A DNA stretch of 64,000 nt from Ricinus communis (lineage: Eukaryota > Streptophyta > Magnoliopsida > Malpighiales > Euphorbiaceae). The translations under genes and the position numbers were made by a program. The stretch lies in NCBI RefSeq assembly GCF_019578655.1, contig NC_063259.1, forward strand, positions 24,477,277 through 24,541,276, given 5' to 3'. Positions 48,501-60,804 of this stretch are shown here, one piece after another; position 1 is the first letter of the stretch; the number at the start of each line of letters is the position of its first letter. Below the pieces are notes generated by a model. That model was not told the DNA's origin, ran no database searches, and was given only the letters and a program-made list of their open reading frames with translations.

Positions 48501-51466
48501 TCTAAAATTTTATAATTTATATTTAATAAATACATAAAAGTATATAAAATTCACCTAAGTTGTACTTAGCAAAGACCGGTGTGGAGAGATCCAAAGACTT
48601 CACTGCCGGGTTGTTATAGAGAAACAAATTCCTCAGTCCAACTCCCATTCTGCGGTATGCATGGGTACTTCTACAACCCTTACTGCAGCAAACTGCCCTT
48701 CTCTCTCGGTAATTTTCTAGTCTCTTTCTCCCCCTTTTGTACTCTTAGGTCTCTGGAGTTTTTTCACATACAATTTAGTGCTCTAAAAACTATTTTCAGG
48801 GTGTATGGGAAGACCTATAGCTATGCTCCAAATTACATGTTTTTCTCTATTAAAATAGTAATAATCAATAGAAATAATTATTACTTATAACAAAACAGCT
48901 TTGCCCAGCTGGACTACTCCTACTAAACTCATCTTTCTATGAAATCTAACATTAGGAAGCTTCTACAAATTTTGCTATTTATACATCATATCTTTTTTCC
49001 TATTTCTCCAACTAGCACACATATTGCTTCATATGTCAATTACATCTAAATACTCAAATCTGATGCTCAATTCGTTTGTTAGAACCCATGATAACCTATA
49101 CTTTGATACTCACAGTAATGGTTTTGTTCAACTGAGCCTACTATGAAATTCGTCTTCCTCTTTCTCGAATTCTGCAATCTAATAACACAAAACTTCTATA
49201 AAGAATCGCTAATAAATATTTTGTCATTTATATATCTCATATTTTTAATTTCTCCAACTAACACACATATTGTACCTAACTAATTATATCTAAATATTCA
49301 AACATCTTAAAAACCTGTGTTATTAGACTCCAGAAATCAAAAAACGGAAAGATGAATTTAGTATTACGTCCAATTAAATAGGATCGCTACATTAAGGAGT
49401 ACAAGTGTTAGTTTCATTTTTTTATTGTAGTTCATCACACCCAAGAGGGTAAATCTATTTAGTAAAGAGATGTGTTTTCTTTTGGTAACTAATGTTGGAA
49501 AAATTCTTAAACGGACTCGGTCTATCACATTATCTGTAGATAAAACTAATTATATAGCGATGTAATTTAGATAATAATGTATAATATTATTTTATTAAGT
49601 ATTATATTTATATTGACTGTCTTATTTATTCACTATGCAATCAGTTTTATCTATCTAGAAAATTTTTATTTAGACTTGATGTATATCAATATCTATGTAT
49701 CAAACCGATAGATAATTAACACATGTTTATCATTTTTAAAAAATAAAATATGTGTCAATCATTTAATACTAAAATATAAAATATTCATACATATACCAAA
49801 CTTAGATAATCACAATTTAAAATTACTACATAGTGTTGTACGTGGCTCCTAGAAAATAGTACAAAATGGTAAAAAGATAATGTAAAGTTACTATACGACC
49901 TGTATATGTCCAACCGAAATCTATCAACGTGCAAAATATATTTTTCTAGGATATATCGATTAGGAAGGAAACAAGGAATGAATAAAAGATGTATCTAAGC
50001 TAACTCAAACTGTGAAATAAATTTTTTGTCTTTGCATGCTGTTTCAGTTTTTGTTGGTTTTCATTAGGGCTTCTGAGTCAGATAGTCCTGTACCTCTCAA
50101 ATGTAAGAATGTTCTGTTACAATACAATCTTGAATGAAGAAATGAGAAAGAAAAAAGAGTAAGGAACAAAAAGAGAAAATCAGCCTTCAACATATACTAG
50201 GGTTATTATGTTCACCAATTTGCAAACTTTTATATAGCATGTACCCACCAGTAGTATCTCAATTTTTCATGTTCATCACATCAGCTTTCACTTGTCGATC
50301 TATATACATTTTGTGAAACCTTTAGAAGCTTTAGAACTTGTTCACTGTTAAGATTTAGTGCAGGCAATGTAATGTTTGGCAAGGAAGAATGATAACCATT
50401 GTAAATTATCATTGTCCAGCAATCTTTTTGTCACGTATTTTTGCAGCTTTAAAAGAAAAATAGTAAAGCGGCCTAATCTCCTCTCTCTGTCTCAGTCTGT
50501 CTTTTCATCTCTCTCTTGTCTCTAATTTCTGAATTCGTTCTTTTATTGCACAACAAAGTCCAGCAGACTTACTCTGCAAAAATCACATCGCCAGCGCTAA
50601 AATCTAAACAGTGAACCAAGCTTCCTTGTAATCTAGCTAGGAAAAAAATAATCAGGAGTCTTGTGGTCTCGCCAAGGATTCAATACATGGATCAAGCGAT
50701 AATCCACCAATCCGACTCTATTAAGAAGTCCTGAAACTAGTCAATCTAACCTTAGGTTTAACCTTTTTTTTTTTTTTTTGAAAAGAGAAAAAGAAAGATC
50801 AAAGATAAATAAGAAAGCAGTGCACATAAAAAATAACCCTCATATATCCATAGGTTAGAAAGATGACCTTTCACTAAAAACATAATAATATTGATTAGAT
50901 TGTAATTGAACCAGTTAAAGAAAAGAGATTGTTAACTAAACCTTGTGATTAATACCTAAATTTGGAAAACGAAAATATAGAAGAAAAGGAAGTAGATCCC
51001 AAGCACAAAGCACAAAGCACAAGCATGGATCACTACTTTCACAACAAATTCTAAACCATTAAACCTAGATACAATTGAACAAATTAAATGAACCATAATG
51101 AAATGGACATGCTTATAACCATGAACACCAGTGAAACCCTAAAAGCAGCTCACAACAAAAACTGGGTTCTTGAAAAGAACACAGATCTTGCATAAAGGCA
51201 ACACCAAAAGATGCATACAATTCACTTCTAAATGCATATGGAGAGAAAAGAGACAAAGCTTATGCATATGTATGTACATACCTAGAGCTGCTACAGAACT
51301 CATAGAGCTTGCCACGATTAGAGAAGATAATAAGAGCAACCTCAGCATCACAAAGAATTGAGAGTTCATAAGCTTTCTTGAGCAATCCATTTCTTCTCTT
51401 AGCAAAAGTAACCTGTCTGTTAATTTTATTCTCTATTCTTTTCAGCTCCACTCTCCCTCTTCCCAT
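45592..51466 (-). CDS. SEP: MIKC-type MADS-box transcription factor, SEPALLATA (LOFSEP) clade, complete
   Basis: Eight exons: 51282-51466, 47154-47232, 46917-46978, 46693-46792, 46241-46282, 46099-46140, 45792-45928 and 45592-45679. Lengths 185/79/62/100/42/42 fit the family; the joined product is 244 residues. The MADS domain reads [20 protein letters not shown] with [14 protein letters not shown], the SEP (AGL2) signature. The K domain includes [36 protein letters not shown] and [11 protein letters not shown]. The C-terminal end GYIPEWML is the SEP II motif with Glu where Gly is usual. The [12 protein letters not shown] and [10 protein letters not shown] segments suggest the SEP1/2/4 or FBP9 side rather than SEP3. 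SEP proteins bridge floral MADS tetramers and partner FUL/AP1, the product of the neighbouring gene. Intron 1 is 4 kb; intron 2 has a GC donor. Confidence 0.95.
47152..47153 (-). other. GC donor site of SEP intron 2
   Basis: Exon 2 has the canonical 79 bases only if it ends GACACACAG; the intron then begins GCATAT. The following acceptor (AAGCAG) is normal. No GT that keeps frame and length is nearby. Confidence 0.78.
47816..47869. repeat. 27-bp tandem duplication in SEP intron 1
   Basis: TTACATTTTTATCATCTA occurs twice in direct succession with a period of about 27 bases. Confidence 0.75.
47925..48110 (+). mobile_element. SINE-like element in SEP intron 1
   Basis: TAGCTTAAGCGGCAA (about 47927-47941) matches a degenerate tRNA-type A box, and TCTCGAGTACCAGTTCT (about 47969-47985) a B box. 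The order and spacing are those of plant tRNA-derived SINEs. The 3' limit is a guess from the A-rich run near 48080-48100. Confidence 0.5.
48890..49320. repeat. Diverged tandem duplication (about 230 bp unit) in SEP intron 1
   Basis: Two segments, about 48890-49080 and 49125-49320, share the same series of blocks: ATGAAAT/TCGTCTT-like start, CTTCTA(C/T)A, ATTTATA, ATTTCTCCAACTA, ACACACATATTG and TATCTAAATA. Substitutions and small gaps separate the copies, so the duplication is old. Confidence 0.7.
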
Positions 51467-53040
51467 GTTTAGTTCTTACTCACACTTGCTCTCTCTCCTT
51501 TCCAATCTTGGTTAAGCTATAGCAAACTTTACAAACTCCTGTGTTTTAAGGGTACTCAAAGAGATAAAAAAGAAGGCTGTATAGTACACAAGAAGGAAAA
51601 AGAGAATAAATAAATAAACGAGAGAAATGGAAACCCTGGATTGTGATGTCTTTTATCGTTTGTACAAAATAAATAAATAACTTAAGATTTTTTTGACATG
51701 ATTTAGCTGTAATTACTTTTTGTGATCATAGTACAATTTTTATTAGTATTTATTTTAGTTTGAAAAAGCACATTGATGAGTTGTAAATCTGCCATAAGCT
51801 TAACTACTCGATCATTTGTCGACTGTCATAACATTTTTTTTTTTAACTGGAAACGGAATCCCATTGTTAGAAATTGTGTAAATGTGCTTACAAATAATTG
51901 AATGCAATACACTGAAAATAGGTAAAATTCTGCACAACTTAGAAGCATGTATAGAAATCCCGGAACCTGAAAACTACATACCAGAATATAAATATACAGG
52001 AAATAAGAAATACAAAAGCAAATTATTTGTTTATTAAAATTGAATTATGAAGCTATATGATAAGCAGAATATCTTTGTTCGTTTCTAATATGGATGATCT
52101 ACTTGTAATCAAATAACAGTCTGCTAAAACTGATCTACGATATAAAAAGAATTAAGAATTCCGAGTAATATAACAAATGATATTATATGTGCGTGTATAT
52201 AGTACGGTTTCTAAATCTATCTAAATGTCCTATTATGGAGTTTTTTGATCAGTTATAAAGTTACAGACCAAGTTTTTCACTGTTTCATCCACACAATCTC
52301 TGTCACTACCCTGACATTTTCGTTAATCACTCTATCTCTCCTTTTGATAAAAAATGTAATATTATATAATAGAAATGATGACTGATTTTTCCTCAAGATT
52401 GGTTTTTTCTATGTTACGTCTATAAGTTACCTCAAAATGCCTACTGGATGTCAACATTAACCTTAAAGGGATAAACTTTTTGGGTGTGAACATGTGTCAT
52501 TGGATGGATCACTGATATGTCCAAATGCTCACTTCCCTTTCGAAGGTATTGTGTGATGGATCATAAACCTATCTCTTCTTTCCCTTTCTTATGGTTGCTT
52601 TCACACCCATTTGCATCCCCATTTTTACCTTTTGGCACGATATTCTTCATGATGCTTAGGGTAATTAAGGCTCTTGCTTTAAACAGGCATGCAAAATGAA
52701 GATTAATTAGCATGGGGGAAAAGCGGTACCCCAATCTGCTCTACGTAGTAGTAGAGTTATTAATTTATTTTTGATAAATTCTACTTTTAGAAAAGCAAAG
52801 TACCTGATAAAAGGACACAGATGATTACTAATGACTCTTATTTAGTTTCAATCACTATCCTCTTAATTAGGTCATCCACTATATTTATGCGTCATTTAGT
52901 TTAAATTAATTGTGTTGTATATTTTTGGAGTAGATATTGTTCACTAGGACTATCCAAACAATTACAACCAGAATCCTGTGATACATACACATATACCAAA
53001 ACATTAACCATTCATGCACATGATGCAAGCAAACTAAGGG
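51467..53040. other. 5' flank of the SEP-type gene
   Basis: Leader and promoter region of the SEP-type gene, which is pyrimidine-rich on the minus strand next to the start. No clear TATA box could be chosen. No other gene was seen. Confidence 0.5.
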
Positions 53041-54065
53041 CTAATTATTCTGGAATTTGTTTGAAAATAAATGTAGGAACTAGATGATAAGAACCCATCT
53101 AGGACAAGAAATTCTACTCCAATAAGAAATCCTAATCATGCAAATCATACTAGTTGAGAAAATCCTATTCTGACAAAAAGTCATACTTCGATAAGGAGTC
53201 CTATTCTAACTAGGAGTTCTACTCCAAAAAGGAGTCCTAATGATATTGGGAGTTTAAATAACATCAAAAATTTAAGTGACATTGGAAATTTTAATCCAGT
53301 TAAGATTCAAGATCTATTTCACATACACGGAGACTCAATTACGAGGTCCAATGCTAAAAAGATAAAAGAAGCTCTTAATAGGCTTATTGAAGATATTTGG
53401 GCTAATGATACATCAAAGTATGAAGAGTTAGTTTCAAATTTAATACTCATTAATCTAATTCAGTTTATTGGACTTGAATAAATCTAATATGGGTTAATGA
53501 GTATAAAGGAGCACATAAAAGAGTTTTGAGCCTAATTAACTCCACTAAAAATGGTCCATGCGTGTGGCTTAAAGATACTAGGGTTTCTTACTCATAATGG
53601 GAGGCTACATAGTATTTTAGGAGTATTAAGACTTTATTTTTAGTTATCTCTTTTAGTTAGGATGTTTATCTCTATCCGATTTGAATAGTAATTTCTTAGT
53701 AGCTTAGATTTAGAGTTTCTAAAAGCTATAAAAGCTTAGTACGAATTTTTAAGTTTATTGATTGATTGATGATTAATATATTTTGTGAGTTTATACTCTA
53801 TTTTTAGTTCTTTTTTAGAGCTAAATCGAATTTATCAGGCAATTTATTATTTGTAGCGTTTAAATTCGACTTATTAATTTAGGATCTATACTAAATTATA
53901 GCGTCTTTTACCTTTAATACCTTAGATTTGATAGTTAATATACTTAAAGAGTCTAAGGTTTTCATTGATCTGGTTCTAGATAGATCTTAAGCAATGAAAT
54001 CAAATTTATATACGGATTTAATCCTTTGATATAGGTTAGGTTTATATCATTGAAGATTATGTACT
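53040..54065 (+). mobile_element. 3' end of an LTR retrotransposon (probably Ty3/gypsy)
   Basis: A degenerate repetitive coding stretch (about 53090-53260, recurring R-N/S-P-N/I units) is followed by DSITRSNAKKIKEALNRL (about 53330-53390), which resembles the C-terminal tail of plant gypsy-type polyproteins. The next 600 bases are non-coding and look like LTR sequence, with TAGGGTTTCTTA and GCTATAAAAGCTTAG (a TATA-like promoter core). LTR borders were not defined and the rest of the element is absent. Confidence 0.55.
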
Positions 54066-54097
54066 TCATATTAAAACTTATTATTTATTAATATCTT

Positions 54098-54098
<1 letters not shown>

Positions 54099-54147
<49 letters not shown>
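54099..54147. repeat. Long (AT)n microsatellite
   Basis: About 24 AT units immediately after the LTR-like sequence. Confidence 0.95.
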
Positions 54148-54152
<5 letters not shown>

Positions 54153-55539
54153 GAGAATCTTCTAAGAAAATAGGACAAAAAGCTCACATGGCCTACTGGC
54201 TACAATTTTCTTACATTTTAAATCATTATGGCTAGAAATAATTCGGCCTTTGTTCTTATAAAAAAAGTTTTGAATTCAAGTTATTTCTTTCATATTGTAT
54301 AGATCAATCCATTAAATCTTCAATGAAAAATATATAAAATTGGTAATAAAAAGATATTTCTTTTCAAATAGAAAGGATCTAAAAAGAAATCAGTTCAAAA
54401 AGAAAGGATCTGTTGCTCAAAAAAAAGAAAAGAATACAACATTATTGCAATATGAAATTTACATATACATACATACAAATTAATTTCACGACCTAACTTT
54501 GGTCCTCAAACACTAAACCATCGTCTTGATGATCGGTTAAAGTTAATTTTTAACGGTACTGGAAGCTCATTAACACAGCAGATGATCGGTTCTTTAAACT
54601 GCAGAGCAGAAGTGCCAGCAAACAGAAACGTGTCAGCCTAAGAGTGGATCGATAGCCTCTGATGATGTACATTTGATCCGGTGGAAAATTGCAGAAAACT
54701 GAGAAATTCAAACAGAAAGACAAAGAAATTAAGGGAGATTGCTGAGGACTTGTTGTACCTGCATCGACGTCTTTAAAAGGACACGCGTCGAAATGGGTTA
54801 AGCTTACACGAAATAAACCGTTGGAGAAATGATGATTCTGCATTCATAGTTCGACACGTGTGTGAGAGGCAAGATATTGTCTCTTGAGGAAACAAGTGAA
54901 GAAACCCTAATTGGACTGTAAGTTCGTTACGTATTATATGATTAAACCTTGTAGAATAAATGAACCAAACCAAAGAAAAATTTAGTTGTCAACTGTCAAA
55001 CTGCACCATGTGATGTTAAAGTTAATTCTTTTTTTCAAAAGAAAAAAGAAGAATTTTTTGTTCTTTTTCTTTGCCCATTAATGGAAATTTTACTTTATCT
55101 TTAATTTAATGCTTCCCCAACTATTGCCTGTTAATGTATAATTAAATTCATCAAAACCTTTATTAATAAAATTGGAAATTTCATGGTTGTTTTTTTCTTT
55201 CCCCCTTTTTTCTTAGTAATAACCTTTCACTATAATGAATTATGTGCCTAAATATAAATTTATTTCACCAACAACTAACTTTAGCTTAAACAAAAAGGGT
55301 TTAAGATATGACGATTCATCACAATCGTTTAGAATCACAAGTCGGACTGATTATATAATTATATGTAAATAAATAAATAACCCAAGACTAGAAAAGTGAA
55401 TTTAAATCAAAGTTTCATTGACTTAAATAATTAGAAATTTAATGGCGTGTCAAGAGTGAGATTGATTCATACTAATTAAATAGTTTATATTTCAAATTGA
55501 ATAAGAATTCAAATTTAGTGTTTTTGCTTTACTTTTTTA

Positions 55540-55592
55540 AAAAAAAAAAAAAAAAGGAAGAAATACTCTTTTTTTTTTTTTTTAAAAAAAAG
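55540..55592. repeat. Poly-A / poly-T pair able to fold back
   Basis: A run of about 17 A is followed after about 14 bases by about 15 T and then again A, giving a perfect-looking A/T stem. Confidence 0.7.
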
Positions 55593-55862
55593 AAAACTTT
55601 CAGATTTTTTAATCTATTTTTCAGTCGTCAATTACATATGTTGTTTTTATTAGAGGTGAAAACACTTAGATGGTTGGGTTAGTTTAGTCCCGAATACTCA
55701 AAAACAAATTAACAAAAGAGTAATTAAATAAAAATAAATTAACAAAATCGGAATATTCATTTATAAAATCCCATCAAATTTAAAGATAGATAGAAAATTA
55801 TTTTAACTAATTTCTGTAAAATAAATATAAAAAAGAGTAACTATAACGTATGATTTTGGTTT

Positions 55863-55889
55863 TGGGGGGGGGGGGGGGGGGAGGGGGGG
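55863..55889 (+). repeat. Poly-G tract
   Basis: About 18 uninterrupted G followed by A and a further seven G. It is unusual in this AT-rich setting and can form G-quadruplex structures. Confidence 0.9.
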
Positions 55890-57226
55890 CGGTGGGAAGA
55901 ACTTATGAGGTTTTGTCTGTGGCTCTGGAATTGATAGAGTAGGAAATGTTATTATTATTGTTATAAAAGAAAAAGATGGAGATGAAGATAACAGCCTGAA
56001 TAAAAAGTATATTGTATGGTGGGGAAAGGAATGGACAGGACAGATGCATTATTTAATTTATGTGGTGTGTGGGTTCTGTTGGTTGTGAAAGCGGCTGAAA
56101 TAACATCACTATTGTTGTTGTTGCTGAACTGATGGAAAATATTGTTGAGTAAAGTATAACGAAAGGCTGCAAATTGTTTATCAATCTAATTTTCCAAAAC
56201 CAAAAGAAATCAAAGCTAATTCCAATTTCCATGTCCAGTGGTGGAAAATTCTGTGCACGTTTTAAATAGTATTAAAAAGATCAGGCAATCAATAAAATTT
56301 AGTTACATTCTAATTGTGCACGTTTTAAAAATAGTTAAAATTGGCCTCTAACCTTCAATTCCAGTGAATTGAATCTGGCAGGTTTTTTATAGCAGATAGT
56401 TTAGCAAAAGGAAGGGGTCTCAGGAGTGAAGAATAGGTTACGTGGCTTTGCTCTCAGATTCTGTGTTCGGCTTATTTTCTTCTTTGGATTTTCTTGTTTG
56501 TATATTCTGGGAGATCTTCACTTCACTTGCTTATGAGAATTAAGAGTTCTTTCGGATGTATCGGGTCAGCCTATTGACTTGGGTTATTATATAACTAATC
56601 TGTGATATAACTTCTATTATCGAGAAATAATGTCTCAATGAGTAATATAACTAATTAATGTGAAAGAAAAAAGATGTTTTTGATGATTTTTCTTTGTTGG
56701 TTTTTGTTAACTAGGAAACGGAGTTTGATTATTTTAGGACAGAAGAATTAGAAAGTGAGTCCAATCACAACAAATGAAATTGGATTTTGTCCACCAGGAA
56801 AAGAGCATAATCTCTCCAAGTTAATTGATACCAACGATTCTTATGGAGGGTCCATGTGATGTAAGGCCCTGTCTCATGGATAAACTCATTTATTTGTACG
56901 TACCACTGTTATACATATCTCAACTGGCTCTGCATTTATGATTTTATGGCGAATGCTTTTCTTTCACTTGAAAGTCCTGTAAATAAGATGAGAGATGCTA
57001 TTTTAATAATCTCTAATCTCTTATATCAGAAAACAAAAAATGCACATTTTAGGACCCACTGTAAATTATCTAAAACACAACGGAAATATAAAATAGTCTC
57101 AGAGTAATAAAAAATAGTCTCAGATTTCTTTAATTTTTATTGTTAGGAGCTCGAAAGTTTCCATCAAGTAGCTTTCCAGGATCCCAACAAATATGGTTCA
57201 TTTTCTTTCCTTCCTTTTTTGAATTG

Positions 57227-57302
57227 CTTCGAGGGTAGATAGTATTGAAAGTTTACTTCGAGGGTAGATAGTATTGAAAGTTTACTTCGAGGGTAGATAG
57301 TA
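57227..57302. repeat. 29-bp tandem repeat, 2.6 copies
   Basis: Copies start with CTTCGAGGGTAGATAGTA at 57227, 57256 and 57285; the first two full units are identical by eye. Confidence 0.93.
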
Positions 57303-60300
57303 AAAGAATGAAAACCTACCCATTTGAAAATCGACACTGTAATGAAAGCTTTGACAAAAGATATAACAACAACATCTCATGACTATAAGATCAGAACGTG
57401 TATGGCAGGCAACCACATTTTGTGCTCCTTCATATTTAAGGTATCTTATATTGTTTTCAATCTTATTTTATTTTATTTTAAAAAAATCCTTTTTTTCATT
57501 GAATTGGAAGTGCAACTCTCCTTTTCTTCTATTTACATTTTTAAATACACAGAAAGATTCAATTGGTCTTGCTAATCATGTATGGTATATTTGAATCAGG
57601 GTTTAAAATTGTAGTTGATTAAGAATACAGAATGTCTGGATTGGGTTAAAGAAGTGTGATTAACAATTACACTTACAAGAGTAATGTTAAAAGAATGTAA
57701 TAATTGCTCGTACAGAATTTAAGCTCTTAATTATGTCTAGAAGAGTAATCGTTAAATATATTGCCTCGGTCTCATAAGGATAATTTATATTTTTCTTCTT
57801 TAATTTGTCTTAAATTACAGTTTTTTTTATTGTTAAATATTAGAGAACTAAACAACCATGTGATTTAATTATTTTTAATTTAGTATATTTTACTTTTTAT
57901 CATTTTGATACTCAATATGACTGTTAGCAAAAAATAGTTAAAATGCACAATACCGTTAAAAAGTGCAGATATAGCAAATAGAAAAATAATAGTTGTTGTA
58001 TGTCACGTTAAAATCTTTTAATGTCATTATTTAATTCGATTGTTATTTACTAACAGTTACATTCGCATAGTACTAAAATAATAAAATATAAATTACAAGT
58101 GAAAATATTAAATTACAAGATTGTTTAATAAAAAATTTCTTAAATGTTATTATAATAAATAATTATCCAATATACTCTTCACTAATTAACATAAATGTTA
58201 TTACATGTAATTAAATTTTTCACATTTTATACATTCAATTTATAGCTTAAGTTTAATAGCAATAAAAGTAATGATATCAACTAAAGAAATTTTTATTTCT
58301 TTTATCTGTTTGTAAATTGAAAATGGATTATCTTTTTAGTACAGAAGTGGTATTTAACGCTAATAAATTTGAGATTACATGAAAATAATTAGCTTCTTTT
58401 AACTCAAGGGTATCTACAATTGTGTGGAGGTGAATATATGTGTTGGTGGAGTACATTTCCTTTTCTTTTTCTTTTTATATAACTGAACGGCTTCAGTTAA
58501 ATCTTGTATCAGTTGCGATTTAGTGGGTTATTGGTCCATGTCTAGATGTTGAGAATGAATTGCCAAGAAGCAATTAGTCTTCTCTTTCAAGGCAATTCCA
58601 ATGCTGAAGATTGTCATTGTCATTGAGGATGAATGCCTCGATTGACTTCACACTCTTGAATTTTAAACCTAATAATAGCACCAATTGCGAGGGCCCCAAA
58701 ATCTTATAAGAAAAATCACAAATGTGGGTGTGGGTATGTGTATATTTCTTATTTCTGGTTATTTTTAATGAGATTTGGGGATATCCAAAAAGATTGGACA
58801 GAGTTAGGAAATTGTCAAGCATTGCCGGGTCTGACAGGAATTATATATTGCAGCACAAAATTGACTTTATTTGGAAGGTGAATGCATGCATCTAATAATT
58901 AGAAAAAAAAAAAGAAAGAAGAGAATTTATCAATCATATGAATTCGACCTAATTAAGCTCTTTTGTCAATACAAAAATGTCTGCAAGGTTAATTTGAGTG
59001 TGGGTTTGTAATTGTATACTATCGTAACAACTTTAAATAAAAAAACAAGGATTCTTTCAATTAATATTTTACTTAAATATCAAATTAATAGTTAAAATAA
59101 ATATTTGATTCAAATATTATATATATTTTGTAACCTCAAGTGTTCTTTTTACCTTGAGTATTTAGATTAAACCATATGTAATTTTATTATTATTTTAATT
59201 ATAATTTGAAGTCTTATTTTATATGACTATAATTTTTCTACCTCGAGCTCCAAAGAATAAATAAAGTAATGTTCGTTATTTGTAATTAATTAGAGTATCC
59301 TATTCTTAATTATAATTAATTAAAATTCTAATTATAACTAAAATCAACTAGAATTATCATTGCATTAGAAAACAATAAAAAGAAGAAGAAGAAGAGAGTG
59401 GAAATCCCCAAATTACTTAATGGTGGTGGGACTGGTTTCTAGCGGTGGCTTTGAAATTCAAAACTTGTCACCAACTATATATCTAACTTTGCTGAATCAA
59501 CTTAGTAACCCAAAGATAATAGGAAGGTACACTTTGAGGGAAAACGTGCCCTTTAACATTTGATGCGTATTTTTTTTTTTTTCAGTAAAATTAGATTATG
59601 AAATTTTCGAAACAAATTGAGTTGTTATATTTTATTTTTTTATTAATCATTTTTAATACATATTAATTATTTATTTATAAAAGAATTGAATTCAAATAAA
59701 ATTAAAATTAAATGACCGAAACGGAATAAATTAATTTTTTATAATTAAAATAAATATAAATATAAAATTCATTACTTTCTTCAATTAAATTGAAATTTGA
59801 TTTCTCTATTTATAGAATTATTATTTTCTAATAAATTACACCAAGTACTATATTTAGAATGTTTGTAATAAAAATAGAAATATTTATTTATATGGATAAT
59901 AAGTGATTAAAAGACTAGCATAAAAAGAAAGTGGTTTTTTGATAAAGCTTTTTAATTCAAATGTAAATTACTAAGGCCAAGTCCCTTTATTTATAAGGAT
60001 TTGTTGACTTGAAAGTTAGCTTAAGAATTCTTGAGAGAATTATAGTATTTTTAGACCGAATGGCTTGTATTCTTTTGGAGGTTTATGTTAAATTACTAAA
60101 ACTTAATCAAAACTGAGCACAAAATCATCCAAACACATGTATAATCACATTATAAACACAACATAAGTGAACATGATTGGTTATTACGCGACCTAAATAG
60201 GATATATTACGTACATTTCCACTTTAAAAAAAGGAGTTTTAGATATATTCTTTTGTTAATCTTTTTCTTTCGTTTTTTTTATTTATATTTCATTATCTCA

Positions 60301-60804
60301 AAAAAAATAATAATAATAAATAATCATGATAATAATTATAATAATATTATTATTATTATTGTTATTTTATAAATATATGTACCGGACCTTATCATGGATT
60401 ACCAAATCGGATTTTCAGTTTCTTCTCATGGTAAAATAGCCAAGCATTCGATCATATAAATACAATATAATTAATTTTGATTCCTTGAATGGCTTGAAAA
60501 TTGCTCAATCACCAGCCCAAATGATCAATTCTTATGGGCAAGAAAAATTAGTCGAAGTCCATTAGCACGTGAATTTCTTTTCTTTTATCCAATTATAACT
60601 ATTTAAAATTAATAAATATATATTATTCATTTATTAATTTAATAAATAAATAGAAATATATATCTTATCAAATTCAAGAAAATCATAAAAAAATATAGCC
60701 AACAATTTGATAATAGTTCAAAGTACAACTCAGCTCAATTAACCAAAATCGAAGCAAAGAAAAAAGTAATGGAAGTTTAACAAGAGGATGAAACAACAAA
60801 AGAT

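Larger units (their letters stand above)
54150..60800. other. AT-rich region without a supported gene
   Basis: Contains a stretch of more balanced composition at 54550-54980 (see findings), an A/T fold-back tract (55540-55592), a G run, a 29-bp tandem repeat and long low-complexity segments. No intact coding gene could be supported on either strand. Confidence 0.5.

Noticed and set aside
48579..48890. Plus-strand frame of 103 codons in SEP intron 1
   Set aside because: No recognisable domain; the second half is low-complexity and merges with the duplicated intron segment.
23501..51466. Identical coding length (244 codons) of the two MADS genes as a sign of recent duplication
   Set aside because: Exon lengths differ (exon 3, 7 and 8) and the proteins belong to different clades, so equal totals are coincidence.
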